Assembly (NCBI GenBank): GCA_964484185.1
Contig: CAZAEQ010000004.1
Span: 1-64,000 of the forward strand
DNA: 64,000 bases
Origin: F1-120-MAGs238 sp964484185
Lineage (GTDB): Bacteria; Planctomycetota; Phycisphaerae; Phycisphaerales; UBA1924
Reading direction: 5' to 3'
The notes below the pieces were generated by a model. The model ran no database searches, had not been told where the DNA came from, and saw only the letters and a list, made by a program, of their open reading frames with translations. Within the stretch, counting starts at the first letter, position 1. Each line of letters begins with the position of its first letter. Positions 34,246 to 42,500 of the stretch are shown piece by piece. A program made the position numbers and the translations under genes.

Positions 34246-34358
34246 AAAAAAGAGCGAAGACAGTCAGCTCACTGGGGCTCTCTCAACCGATTAGGTTGCC
34301 GCCTGCACTGCGGATGCAGGCAGATTCTCCAGCGGGGCGCGTGAGCAGCTGTCTTCGC
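34246..34358 (-). ncRNA. Candidate structured RNA or elaborate terminator
   Basis: Outer stem GCGAAGACAG (34254-34263) / CTGTCTTCGC (34349-34358) is perfect. It continues with GCTCAC (34267-34272) / GTGAGC (34341-34346) and encloses two hairpins: CAACC-GATTA-GGTTG (34284-34298) and GCCTGCA-CTGCGGA-TGCAGGC (34301-34321). On the minus strand the outer stem is followed by TCTTTTTT (34253-34246), as in a Rho-independent terminator. The whole is about 105 bases, too elaborate for a plain terminator. It may be a small RNA processed from, or transcribed behind, the GT39 gene. No known RNA family was recognised. Confidence 0.45.
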
Positions 34359-34482
34359 GAAATTCCAAGGTTGCAGTACGAGGTGGAACGATCTCCACAC
34401 TTTGAAAATACCATTGAGACAATTGGAATGCAAGCGAATCCTGATAATTTTGTTCAGCTTGTCCTGATCCAATTGAAGTCAT
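34291..34482 (-). CDS. Possible small hypothetical protein
   Basis: 63 residues from an ATG at 34482 to a TAA at 34291, reading MTSIGSGQAEQNYQDSLAFQ and on through LSQWYFQSVEIVPPRTATLEF. The composition looks protein-like, but there is no ribosome-binding site and no recognised domain. Its 3' third is embedded in the structured element, with the stop codon inside one hairpin. It could equally be chance. Confidence 0.25.
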   Translation of the reverse strand: MTSIGSGQAEQNYQDSLAFQLSQWYFQSVEIVPPRTATLEFREDSCSRAPLENLPASAVQAAT

Positions 34483-34554
34483 GAAAACCGCAACATTCCC
34501 GTGACACACTCTTGACACAATAACGCACAATTGTTAGATGAACCGATGCCTCGC

Positions 34555-36063
34555 CTACCGCCTCACTCGAAACAACGTTGCCGTAAATCGCCTGTTTTCT
34601 GGCCCAAGTTCGCAATGAAACACAGTTAATTGTAATCGCTCTAATAGGCCCGATTGCTTAAGTGCCGCGAGTTCATCACTCCCTGAATCCGTCCTTATCA
34701 GAACATATGCATTCTTCGATTCAGGCAGTTCGCCCAGAGAAGCGGTTCTCAAATGTGGGAGCCAGCGCGTACGTACAGATTTCTTTTCCTCGCTTGCCGC
34801 ACGCATTGCATACAGGAAAATTTCCGGCCTTGCCTCGACCATGTCGTTGGCAATGATGATCGAATCTGGCTCCACAAACTTTCCGAGCAATTCTCCTGCT
34901 TCGCGCCCGCTGCTTGCCGCTCGCCGGGTCTCGCTTATGTACGCATATCCCACCGCACAGATTGTCAGAACCACTGCCGCAGGTTTGGTGAGTCGATAGC
35001 ACAAATGGGCGAGGCGGGAGATCCCGCCCTGTGCCTCTGCCTGTGCTTTCCACGTCAAAACTGCAAAACCCATGAGCGGCGAAAGCACCGCCGCCGCTGG
35101 CAACGTGTAGCGTGGATTTGAAATTCCAGCAATCGTGTAGGTCACAACCGCGAGCACCGTTACAAGCGCAAGCACTCGTGCGATGCGACAACGTTCAACT
35201 CCCAGTTCGCTGGCCGTCAACGCGGGAATGAACGCTATCGATGCCGGCAGCGCAGAGGCGAAGAACACAAACGGAAGCGCGAGCACACGCATCAATCGTT
35301 CTTTGCTCCACAGGAACTCATCAACACCCTGGGTGACAACAAACTCCTGCTCGTTTGAATATCGATACAAGATGAACCCTGCAATCGCGCCGACGATTGC
35401 AGCGCCCGCGATCACGCTCATCCAGAATTCCCGCGATTTGAGTGGCGACACACTTCGCGCAACCCAGCATGCGGCCACTGGCGCAGCGAGAATGGCAGGG
35501 AGGCTTGCTGGCCCTTTCGCAAGTGCGGCAATGACAATGCCAACTGCTGCCATGCAAACCGAACTTGTGCGTCGTCCCTGTTGCGCCGCCAACAAGTCAA
35601 CCATCCCCCATACCGCGAGAACCGTGCCCAGGTTATTCAGCGCTTCAATTTCCGCCGCGCGCCCAGATTCCCACATCCAGGGCAAGAGAAGATGGGCAAG
35701 TCCCGCCGCCAACGCAGCTGAATTTCCAAACCAGCGTCGCGCATACCACGCTGAAACAATCGATCCAGCAATCATTGCGAGTCCGGACACACCGCGGGCC
35801 GCCCACTCATTCTGCCCGAATACGCAGCTCAGCGAAGCAATGGCCCATGGCATCCCCGGTGGCTTGCGCAGATATCCCTGTTCAAACATGTGCGGCAGAA
35901 ACCAGTCACCCTTGGACAACATTTCCCATGCAGGCGCGACTCGGTGACCTTCCGACATCGAGAATCCAGATGCCCAGATGTTAAAGAAATATACAACAGC
36001 GCCAATACAAGCAAGACCCAGTGCAATCACCCAGAACCGACTTGCTTCGCGGTGTGCATTCAT
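34555..36063 (-). CDS. GT39/ArnT-like membrane glycosyltransferase
   Basis: 502 residues; ATG at 36063 is preferred to the adjacent GTG at 36066. A polytopic membrane protein with about 11 helices. The first periplasmic loop has SMSEGHRVAPAWEMLSKGD and YLRKPPGMPWAIASLSCVFG, the arrangement seen in ArnT and other PMT_2 family lipid-linked sugar transferases, which move a sugar from a polyprenyl phosphate to lipid A, protein or another envelope acceptor. A soluble C-terminal portion (about 385-502) follows the last helix. It is the last gene of an ispE / phosphatase / GT39 run with gaps of 34 and 10 bases. Confidence 0.8.
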   Translation of the reverse strand: MNAHREASRFWVIALGLACIGAVVYFFNIWASGFSMSEGHRVAPAWEMLSKGDWFLPHMFEQGYLRKPPGMPWAIASLSCVFGQNEWAARGVSGLAMIAGSIVSAWYARRWFGNSAALAAGLAHLLLPWMWESGRAAEIEALNNLGTVLAVWGMVDLLAAQQGRRTSSVCMAAVGIVIAALAKGPASLPAILAAPVAACWVARSVSPLKSREFWMSVIAGAAIVGAIAGFILYRYSNEQEFVVTQGVDEFLWSKERLMRVLALPFVFFASALPASIAFIPALTASELGVERCRIARVLALVTVLAVVTYTIAGISNPRYTLPAAAVLSPLMGFAVLTWKAQAEAQGGISRLAHLCYRLTKPAAVVLTICAVGYAYISETRRAASSGREAGELLGKFVEPDSIIIANDMVEARPEIFLYAMRAASEEKKSVRTRWLPHLRTASLGELPESKNAYVLIRTDSGSDELAALKQSGLLERLQLTVFHCELGPENRRFTATLFRVRR

Positions 36064-36073
36064 CACAGATGTT

Positions 36074-36736
36074 CTAAGGCTTCATCGCCGATTTTTTTGC
36101 TGAATGAACCGGAGTCGCCGCCGGAACGCGTTCCTGGCCTGCTAATTCCAGCACACCACTCTTCATCGCTTCAGCAACCCGTGGCTGCCAGGTATTGAAC
36201 ATCTCTGTAAACTTGGTGTGCTTTACCGGGTCATACGCGAAGTGTGTCGCTTCTTCCAATGCGACCTTCGGCGCAACACCCTCCACTATCGTCCGGTACA
36301 TCGCAATCGCACACCCGGTTCGGTGAGTCCCCGCGCCGCAGTGCACCAGCACCGGCTGCTGCTCTGGATCGTTCATAATCCTCAGAGCCTGCAAGTAGTA
36401 GTTCGCGTTTCCTGTCGCATCACCATAGAGGCCAAACTGATATCTCACTGCGCCAATCGCATCGGCCGTCTGACGTTCGCGCTCTTCAGCTTCTGGATAC
36501 TCGATAAATGCGCCCAGGTCCACAATCGTCTTGATCTTGTTTTCCCGAACCACTTCGGCGAGCGCTGCTGGCGTCAATTCGCCGGATCGATACACCTTTC
36601 CCTCAGTCACAACTGCAAATCGCTTGGGAAACATGTTTGGACGGATGATTTCTTTCCACGCCGGAACCATCAACATCGCAAATGCGACGACAAGCCCTGC
36701 CACTATCAAGCTCAATTTCGGTGTCGGTTTTGCCAT
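36074..36736 (-). CDS. Membrane-anchored protein tyrosine/dual-specificity phosphatase
   Basis: 220 residues from the ATG at 36736. One N-terminal hydrophobic helix (about 9-27) anchors a phosphatase domain of the DSP/cyanobacterial-type group: VYRSGELTPAALAEVV near the start, TIVDLGAFIEYPEAEE holding the general-acid region, and the P-loop HCGAGTHRTG (C-x5-R) with catalytic Cys and Arg. Such domains dephosphorylate tyrosine, phosphoinositides or polyprenyl-type phosphates, so the substrate is open. Its place between the isoprenoid kinase ispE and a polyprenyl-phosphate-sugar-dependent GT39 is suggestive of lipid phosphate chemistry, but this is inference. Confidence 0.78.
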   Translation of the reverse strand: MAKPTPKLSLIVAGLVVAFAMLMVPAWKEIIRPNMFPKRFAVVTEGKVYRSGELTPAALAEVVRENKIKTIVDLGAFIEYPEAEERERQTADAIGAVRYQFGLYGDATGNANYYLQALRIMNDPEQQPVLVHCGAGTHRTGCAIAMYRTIVEGVAPKVALEEATHFAYDPVKHTKFTEMFNTWQPRVAEAMKSGVLELAGQERVPAATPVHSAKKSAMKP

Positions 36737-36770
36737 CGCGGGAATGGTAGCACGCAGCACCGAGCGACTG

Positions 36771-37667
36771 TCAGACCAGGTGAGTCTGAAACACCGCGCC
36801 GACGCCGCTCATCCGCACATCCACGGGCGCAGCACCCATTACAAAAAGCGTGCTGCCAGAACCGCTCAGACAGGCTTTGACTCCGCTGCGGGCAATTTCC
36901 GCCGCAATGTGGCCCAGCCGCGGCTCAATCGTTTCCGCAGCACTCCACAAATCATTAAACAACTCTGTACTCTCAACACTTCCCCGCTTCTGCGAGCGGT
37001 CCACAATTTCACGAACCAGGTCCTCACGAAACTCCCATCGTTCCCGTTTCACAATCGCATCAAACATCTGATACACCGCTTCTGTCGCACATCCAAAATC
37101 CGGGAACAGCAGCGAAAGTTCATTGCCAACTCTGGCCACCCGCTCCACACGCTCTCCAAATCCACGCACAATCGCGGGCCGCGGCGGCCGATCTAAATCA
37201 CCATCCATAAAAAATGCCACATCGCTTCCCAGCTTCAACGACAATCTCATCAACTCTTCCGCCTCGATCTGAAGTCCAAAGAGCGAGTTGACAGTCCGCA
37301 ACATCGTCGCGGCGTTTGAAGACCCGCCGCCCATTCCACCACTGCTAGGAATCCGTTTACGGACTTTCACCTTCACCGCCAACTTCTCGCCGCAGTACCC
37401 CTCTAGAACCTTCAGGGCTCGAAACCCCAGGTCCTTCTCAAGCGGCCAGTCAATCTCGCCCTTCTTGGGCGCATCCGGGGCATACTCGCGTTCAAAAGTG
37501 GTGCCGCCAACAACCGCACGCTCTACATATACATCATCCCAGAGATCCACGGCGTGAAACCACGATGCAATCTGGTGCCACCCGGCCCGCGCAGCTCCCG
37601 CCGGCTCGGCCGCCGCCACGGCCAGGCACAGGTTCACTTTTGCATAGCTTCTCGCGGCAATAAACAT
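36771..37667 (-). CDS. ispE: 4-diphosphocytidyl-2-C-methyl-D-erythritol kinase
   Basis: A GHMP kinase of the MEP isoprenoid pathway that phosphorylates the 2-hydroxyl of CDP-methylerythritol. 298 residues from the ATG at 37667. AYAKVNLCLAV-type start (ARSYAKVNLCLAV), the ATP-binding PSSGGMGGGSSNAATML, LGSDVAFFM, and the C-terminal ACLSGSGSTLFV glycine-rich motif are all present. FPDFGCATEAVYQMFD is also typical. It is the first gene of the minus-strand run with the phosphatase and GT39 genes, and divergent from the Nif3-like gene with only 21 bases between start codons, so the promoters must overlap or one gene must be driven from within the other. Confidence 0.95.
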   Translation of the reverse strand: MFIAARSYAKVNLCLAVAAAEPAGAARAGWHQIASWFHAVDLWDDVYVERAVVGGTTFEREYAPDAPKKGEIDWPLEKDLGFRALKVLEGYCGEKLAVKVKVRKRIPSSGGMGGGSSNAATMLRTVNSLFGLQIEAEELMRLSLKLGSDVAFFMDGDLDRPPRPAIVRGFGERVERVARVGNELSLLFPDFGCATEAVYQMFDAIVKRERWEFREDLVREIVDRSQKRGSVESTELFNDLWSAAETIEPRLGHIAAEIARSGVKACLSGSGSTLFVMGAAPVDVRMSGVGAVFQTHLV

Positions 37668-37688
37668 CCAAGATGGTACGATCCCCCG

Positions 37689-38837
37689 ATGACCATTCAA
37701 TCCCTCCTCGATGCCATGTCCACCATCGCCCCGCTCTCCCTCGCCGAGTCATGGGATCGCGTTGGCTTGCAGCTTGGCCGCCCCACCGCCCATCTTTCCG
37801 GTCCGATCGTCCTCACTATTGATTTGACCGAGCCAGTGCTCGAAGAAGCAATCGCCGCCAAGGCCAGCGCGATTATCGCCTATCACCCGCCGATCTGGAA
37901 CCCCCTGAAAAAACTCACTGCCGACTCCCCGGGTGAAAGAGTCCTGCTCCGCGCTGCTGAATCGCACATCGCAATTTACTCGCCCCACACCGCCCTCGAT
38001 GCCGCCGCGGGTGGCATCAATGACTGGCTCTGCGAAGGACTCAGCGATGGCGCTGACGGAACCATCGCAGGCGACTGCCGCTCGCTCACGCCTCTGGCGC
38101 AGCAGCCTGCAAGCCAGCAACTCAAGATCGTCACCTTCCTGCCCGCAAAAGAAATTGACCGCGTTCGCGGCTCCCTCGCCACCGCCGGTGCGGGAACGAT
38201 CGGAAACTACACCGTGTGTTCCTTTGCCGCTGAAGGCACAGGCACGTTCCTGGGCGATGAATCCACTTCGCCCGCAGTTGGCACTTCTGGCCAGCTTGAA
38301 CGCCACGATGAACTCCGTCTTGAAATGGTTGTGTCAAAGAAAGCTCTTCCGCTCGCGCTTGAAACCCTGCGCCAGTTCCATCCTTACGAAGAGCCAGCAA
38401 TTGATGTCTACGAGCTTGTTCCCCAGCCAGTCCGCGGCCTGGGCGCAGGCCGCCGTCTTGTACTTGACGAGCCCGCGAATATCACCGCCCTTGCCAGCCG
38501 CCTCAAGAGCCATCTGGGAATCAATGCCGTCTCCGTCGCCCTTCCGCCTCAATTGTTCGACACATCGCCAATTTCGCACATTGCAATCTGCGCTGGAGCC
38601 GGCGCATCTCTGGTCCAGAGCGCTGTCGACAACGGCTGCCAATTGTTCATCACAGGCGAACTCAAGCATCACGAAGTGCTCGCCTCACTCAAAGCCAACA
38701 TTGGCATCATGCTTGCTGGCCATACCAACACAGAGCGCGGATACCTTCACCGACTCGCGCCAAGAATTGAATCTTCACTCCTCGGGGTCAAGTGCATCGT
38801 CAGCAGTGCTGACACTGATCCACTTCGCACCATGTAA
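37689..38837 (+). CDS. Nif3-like dinuclear metal centre protein
   Basis: 382 residues from the ATG at 37689. The NIF3/YbgI/YqfO family folds into toroidal hexamers with a two-metal site. Metal-binding segments are AYHPPIWNPLKKL near residue 63 and the C-terminal ITGELKHHEV with AGHTNTERGYL (about 320-350). Length is that of the YqfO subgroup, with a PII/CutA-like insert in the middle (LRLEMVVSKKALPLALETLRQFHPYEEPAIDVYEL). Proposed roles include GTP cyclohydrolase-like activity, but the biochemical function of the family remains unsettled. It converges on the DUF5658-like gene. Confidence 0.9.
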   Translation: MTIQSLLDAMSTIAPLSLAESWDRVGLQLGRPTAHLSGPIVLTIDLTEPVLEEAIAAKASAIIAYHPPIWNPLKKLTADSPGERVLLRAAESHIAIYSPHTALDAAAGGINDWLCEGLSDGADGTIAGDCRSLTPLAQQPASQQLKIVTFLPAKEIDRVRGSLATAGAGTIGNYTVCSFAAEGTGTFLGDESTSPAVGTSGQLERHDELRLEMVVSKKALPLALETLRQFHPYEEPAIDVYELVPQPVRGLGAGRRLVLDEPANITALASRLKSHLGINAVSVALPPQLFDTSPISHIAICAGAGASLVQSAVDNGCQLFITGELKHHEVLASLKANIGIMLAGHTNTERGYLHRLAPRIESSLLGVKCIVSSADTDPLRTM

Positions 38838-38850
38838 TCCAAGTCACCGC

Positions 38851-38894
38851 AAAAATAAAATCGTCCCGGGCGGATGTTCAGATCCGCCGGGACG
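38851..38894 (-). terminator. Intrinsic terminator between convergent genes
   Basis: CGTCCCGG-G-CGGAT (38862-38875) pairs with ATCCG-CCGGGACG (38882-38894) around GTTCAG. On the minus strand it is followed by TTTTATTTTT, so it ends the DUF5658-like transcript. Without a T-run on the plus side it may serve the Nif3-like gene only weakly. Confidence 0.85.
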
Positions 38895-38922
38895 GTGTGA
38901 ATGACTCTCTCCTCCAGCTTTC

Positions 38923-39399
38923 TCAGTCCACAGGCATTTCCACCCAGTTGTGCTGTTCCACGTTCGCAAAATAATGAACGTGCCCGGTGATAAACACCAT
39001 CGCTTCAGAATACTCCACCCACCTGATTGTCAGCCAGAGCAATCCGAAGAACGCCAGCCACGAACCAAGCTCTCCAACCCGCGTCGATCGCGCCTTGAAC
39101 AGAATTGCACTGGCGATCAACACTGATCCCAGTTTGTACATGATGATGTATGCCGGACTTGGCGCCTGCATCAGGTACCGGGCCAGCGGATTCAACTCCA
39201 CCATTCCGATACTGCGTGCATATGTCAGCGTCATGAAAAGGTCGCCAATGCTCATCGCGATAATCGCGATCATCAGCGTGACCACCCGCCATCCGCGAGC
39301 ACGCTCAGTCAGCAAGCCGTGCGCAAAACCAAGAGTACCAGACGGCCCGATTGGGGTCGCTCCCGGAACTTGATCGCTGGTCGCGTTAAGTGTGTGCAT
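38923..39399 (-). CDS. DUF5658-like small membrane protein
   Basis: 158 residues from the ATG at 39399; ATGs at 39411 and 39438 are alternatives, and a GGAG sits unusually close to the chosen start. Three or four membrane helices follow a soluble N-terminus. The first helix pair carries SIGDLFMTLTYARSIGMVELNPLARYLM, the pattern of DUF5658-type proteins (short Asp-rich helix followed by an NP turn). Function unknown. The C-terminus is hydrophilic and rich in aromatic residues. It has its own terminator and is divergent from the PQQ-propeller gene. Confidence 0.6.
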   Translation of the reverse strand: MHTLNATSDQVPGATPIGPSGTLGFAHGLLTERARGWRVVTLMIAIIAMSIGDLFMTLTYARSIGMVELNPLARYLMQAPSPAYIIMYKLGSVLIASAILFKARSTRVGELGSWLAFFGLLWLTIRWVEYSEAMVFITGHVHYFANVEQHNWVEMPVD

Positions 39400-39583
39400 A
39401 ACTCCTTGCATTCGCAATCGGCCGTCCTTACCCACCACTCAAGCTCAATCTTCACATTTCTGAGAGTTCGGACGTACCGTCTGCGCCGTTCGCACGTATA
39501 TACCCTTAATATCCGAATGGATGCGGACAGGAGATCTGCCGAAATAGGAAGAATCAGCCTCATAGACGAAATCTCCCCATTTC

Positions 39584-42500
39584 ATGACTAAACACGCCGC
39601 ACAATTCTGCCCCTGGTCCTTAAAGCTCGCAGCCCGACTGTGCGTTCTCGGGCTTTCTTTCGCTCCTTTTATCGCTCCCCAGCCCGCACTCGCGCAAAAC
39701 GCAGCACCCGTCTACGTCGACGACTCGGTTGCCGCACGCGAGACCCTTGGCAAAATCCCTGAACTGCTCACCGCCGGCAATATCGCGCAGGCAGCCCGCA
39801 ATCTGCAGAACCTCCTCGACACCGAATCAGACCGCATGCTCGAAACGGGAAACGATCCCGACTTCTTCCGCTCGGTCCGCACACTCGTTCACCAGCTTCT
39901 GCTCTCAAACCCCGCGCTCCTTGAACGCTACCGCATCAACGAATCTGATCGCGCGGCGGCAGCTCTCACCGAAGGCGACTTCCGCACGGTTGAACACACG
40001 CGCCTCCTCACCCCTGCCGGTCTGGACGCCGCACTGCGCCTTTCCCAGTTTCACCTGGAAGCTGGCCGCTTCGATGCCGCTCGGCTCTCGCTCATTCAAC
40101 TCCAGAATCACCCCGATCGAATCGCGAGCCCTGTTGCCGCCAAAGCCTGTGCCGCTGCCGCCGTCTCCATCGCACACTACATCGACCGCGAAGATGTTCG
40201 CACGCTCGCTCGCACGTTCGCGCGCGATGCAAAACTTCCTGAGCCTTCTGCCACCGACTTGGCCCTTCTGCCACGCCCCGCGCGCGCCTCTCTCATCCCG
40301 CTCACACCAATGTCCCAGACTGGTCCCATCGCCGCTGATGTCGGTGGTGTAGACCCTCTCGCCTCAGTCCTGCTTGGTTCTCAGTTCGAACGCTCGCGCG
40401 ACCCCGCTGATGAACAGCTGCGCGTCCTGGACCGCGAAACCGAAGCCCCCGACCGCGGCATGCCTTGGTCATTCGCAACTGTCCTGGGCGACACTGTCTA
40501 TGTCAACGATGGCGTTGAGTTCACCGCGCTCGATCGCTACACCCTCTCCAATCGCTGGCGCTCGCGCCCGCCTGAAATGGTCTACGACGAATCTTCCTGG
40601 GACGAACGCCGCGGCCGCATCTACCGCTCCGATCTTGGCGCATCGCTCGAAGATGTCGCAGGCCTCTCCGTGGGCAGCGGCGTAGTCGTCGGCGCCACCG
40701 GCCTTGCAATCGGCGGCAATCGGCGTGGTGATCCTCGAATCCACGCTTTCGATGCGCAGACCGGCGCCTGGCTCTGGTCGCTCGACCCGACCTCCATCGA
40801 CGCAGCGCTCGAATCCACCACGGTCCGCGGCGAGATCGTCATCGAAGCCGACACCGCCATCATCCCGCTCCGCAAACGCGCCAGCAGCCGCCGCATTTCC
40901 AGTGCATATCTCCTCGCGCTCGATCTCAACACGGGTCAGGTCCGCTGGCTGCGCCTTCTTGCAACCGCTGGTTCGCTCCCCAGCCCGACGCGCGATCGCC
41001 TCGCCGATTCTCCGCTGCTCGACAAAGGCCTGGTCTACCAGACCGATAGCGTCGGCGTCGTCTCCTGCGTCGAAGCACAATCCGGTCGCCCCGTCTGGTC
41101 ACGCCGCTTCCGTCCCGAGACCAATCTCCGCGGCGGAATGCCGAGCGAAGTCAGCCCGGTCTTCAACGTCTCCCGCCCCATCTTGAGTGATAACCACCTC
41201 ATCTTCATCCAGCCCGGCGGCGACCAGCTTCTCGCAATCGATATCAACACCGGCGACATCGCCGCCCGTCGCGCTTTGGCCACCATGGGCGAACCGCGCG
41301 TCATCTTCCACGTCGGCAACTTCATCGTCGCCCCCACCATCGACCGCTTCACAATCCTCCCCGTCAAGAACTTCGACTCTGCTCCGATGGCTGCCACCAA
41401 CGTATTTGGATCTGTCCAAGTTCGCGGCCGTGCCAGCGTCAGTGATGGCAGACTCGTCGTTCCGGTCATTGAAGGCCTCACTGTCATTGACCCCGCCAAT
41501 CCACTTGAGCCAAAGCAGATTCCGCTTCGCGCAGTCGGCAACACTGTCATCGCCCCCGGCCAGCTCATCGTGACTGACGCTCGCAGAATCCACTCCTACG
41601 TGACCTTCAGCACCGCCGAGACTCTTCTCCGCGAGCGCATGGCAAAGCGTCCGACCGATGCCGAGCCCGCCAACGATCTCATCCGCCTCGCCTATCGCGC
41701 TGGCAAGTGGGACATGGTTTCGCCCGCGGCAGACCACGCTCTTGGAATCTTTGATTCTGACCCTACCTCCATCGCTTCCAAACTCGGCCGCGCTCACCTG
41801 TTCGATCTCCTGCTCGAAGCTGCCCGCGCTGGTCTCGAAGACCCAAGCGTCCCCAAAGCTCACCCAGCGCCCACAACAGATTCCGCCGCCGCGATTGTCG
41901 ATCGCCTCGCCCAGGCAGTTGGCACTCCGGGCCAGCGCGTTGAACAACTCCTGATGCAGGCAAAGGTCCGCGAGCTTGCTGGCACTCCGCTTGCTGCCGC
42001 CGAGGCCTATCAGCAGATTCTCGGCGATGATGCCCTCAGCTCAACTATTCGCTTCCCCGGCACCATCGATGAAATCACCGCCGAAGCTGAAGCGAGCAAC
42101 CGCCTCAAGCAGCTGCTCGTGCAAACTGGAATCGCCTCGTACCGCACGTTTGACGATGAAGCGCAGCGTGTTGGCGATGCCGCCCGCGACAATCCCGCCG
42201 AACTCGAATCCATCGCTCGTCACTATCCCGCCGCCGCCGTCACGCCGCAGCTCCTGGCCAAAGCATCATCGCTCTACCAGAGCGCTGGTCGTCACGATGC
42301 CGCCATTCGCGCTCTTGCTCGCGCGGTCGATCACGCCGCATTTGGGATCACGGTCGGTCGCCCAGAGCACATCGCACTTCATCCGCGCCTCACGGTCGAT
42401 CTTGCAGAATCGCTCGTCAAAGCAGATCAACCATCGAGCGCGGCTCGAGTGCTGGCGACTATCAAACTCCCGCCACCAGAACTTTCGCAGCGCATGGCAG

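Larger units (their letters stand above)
34207..34554. other. 348-base convergent gap with a large structured element
   Basis: The gap lies between the 3' ends of the deiminase gene (plus) and the GT39 gene (minus). It contains a four-stem structure (34254-34358) followed on the minus strand by TCTTTTTT, and a possible 63-codon minus-strand reading frame (34291-34482). Confidence 0.6.

Noticed and set aside
34512..34539. TTGACA-16-TTAGAT promoter-like pair on the plus strand
   Set aside because: It would transcribe antisense into the GT39 gene with no visible product; such hexamers arise often by chance.
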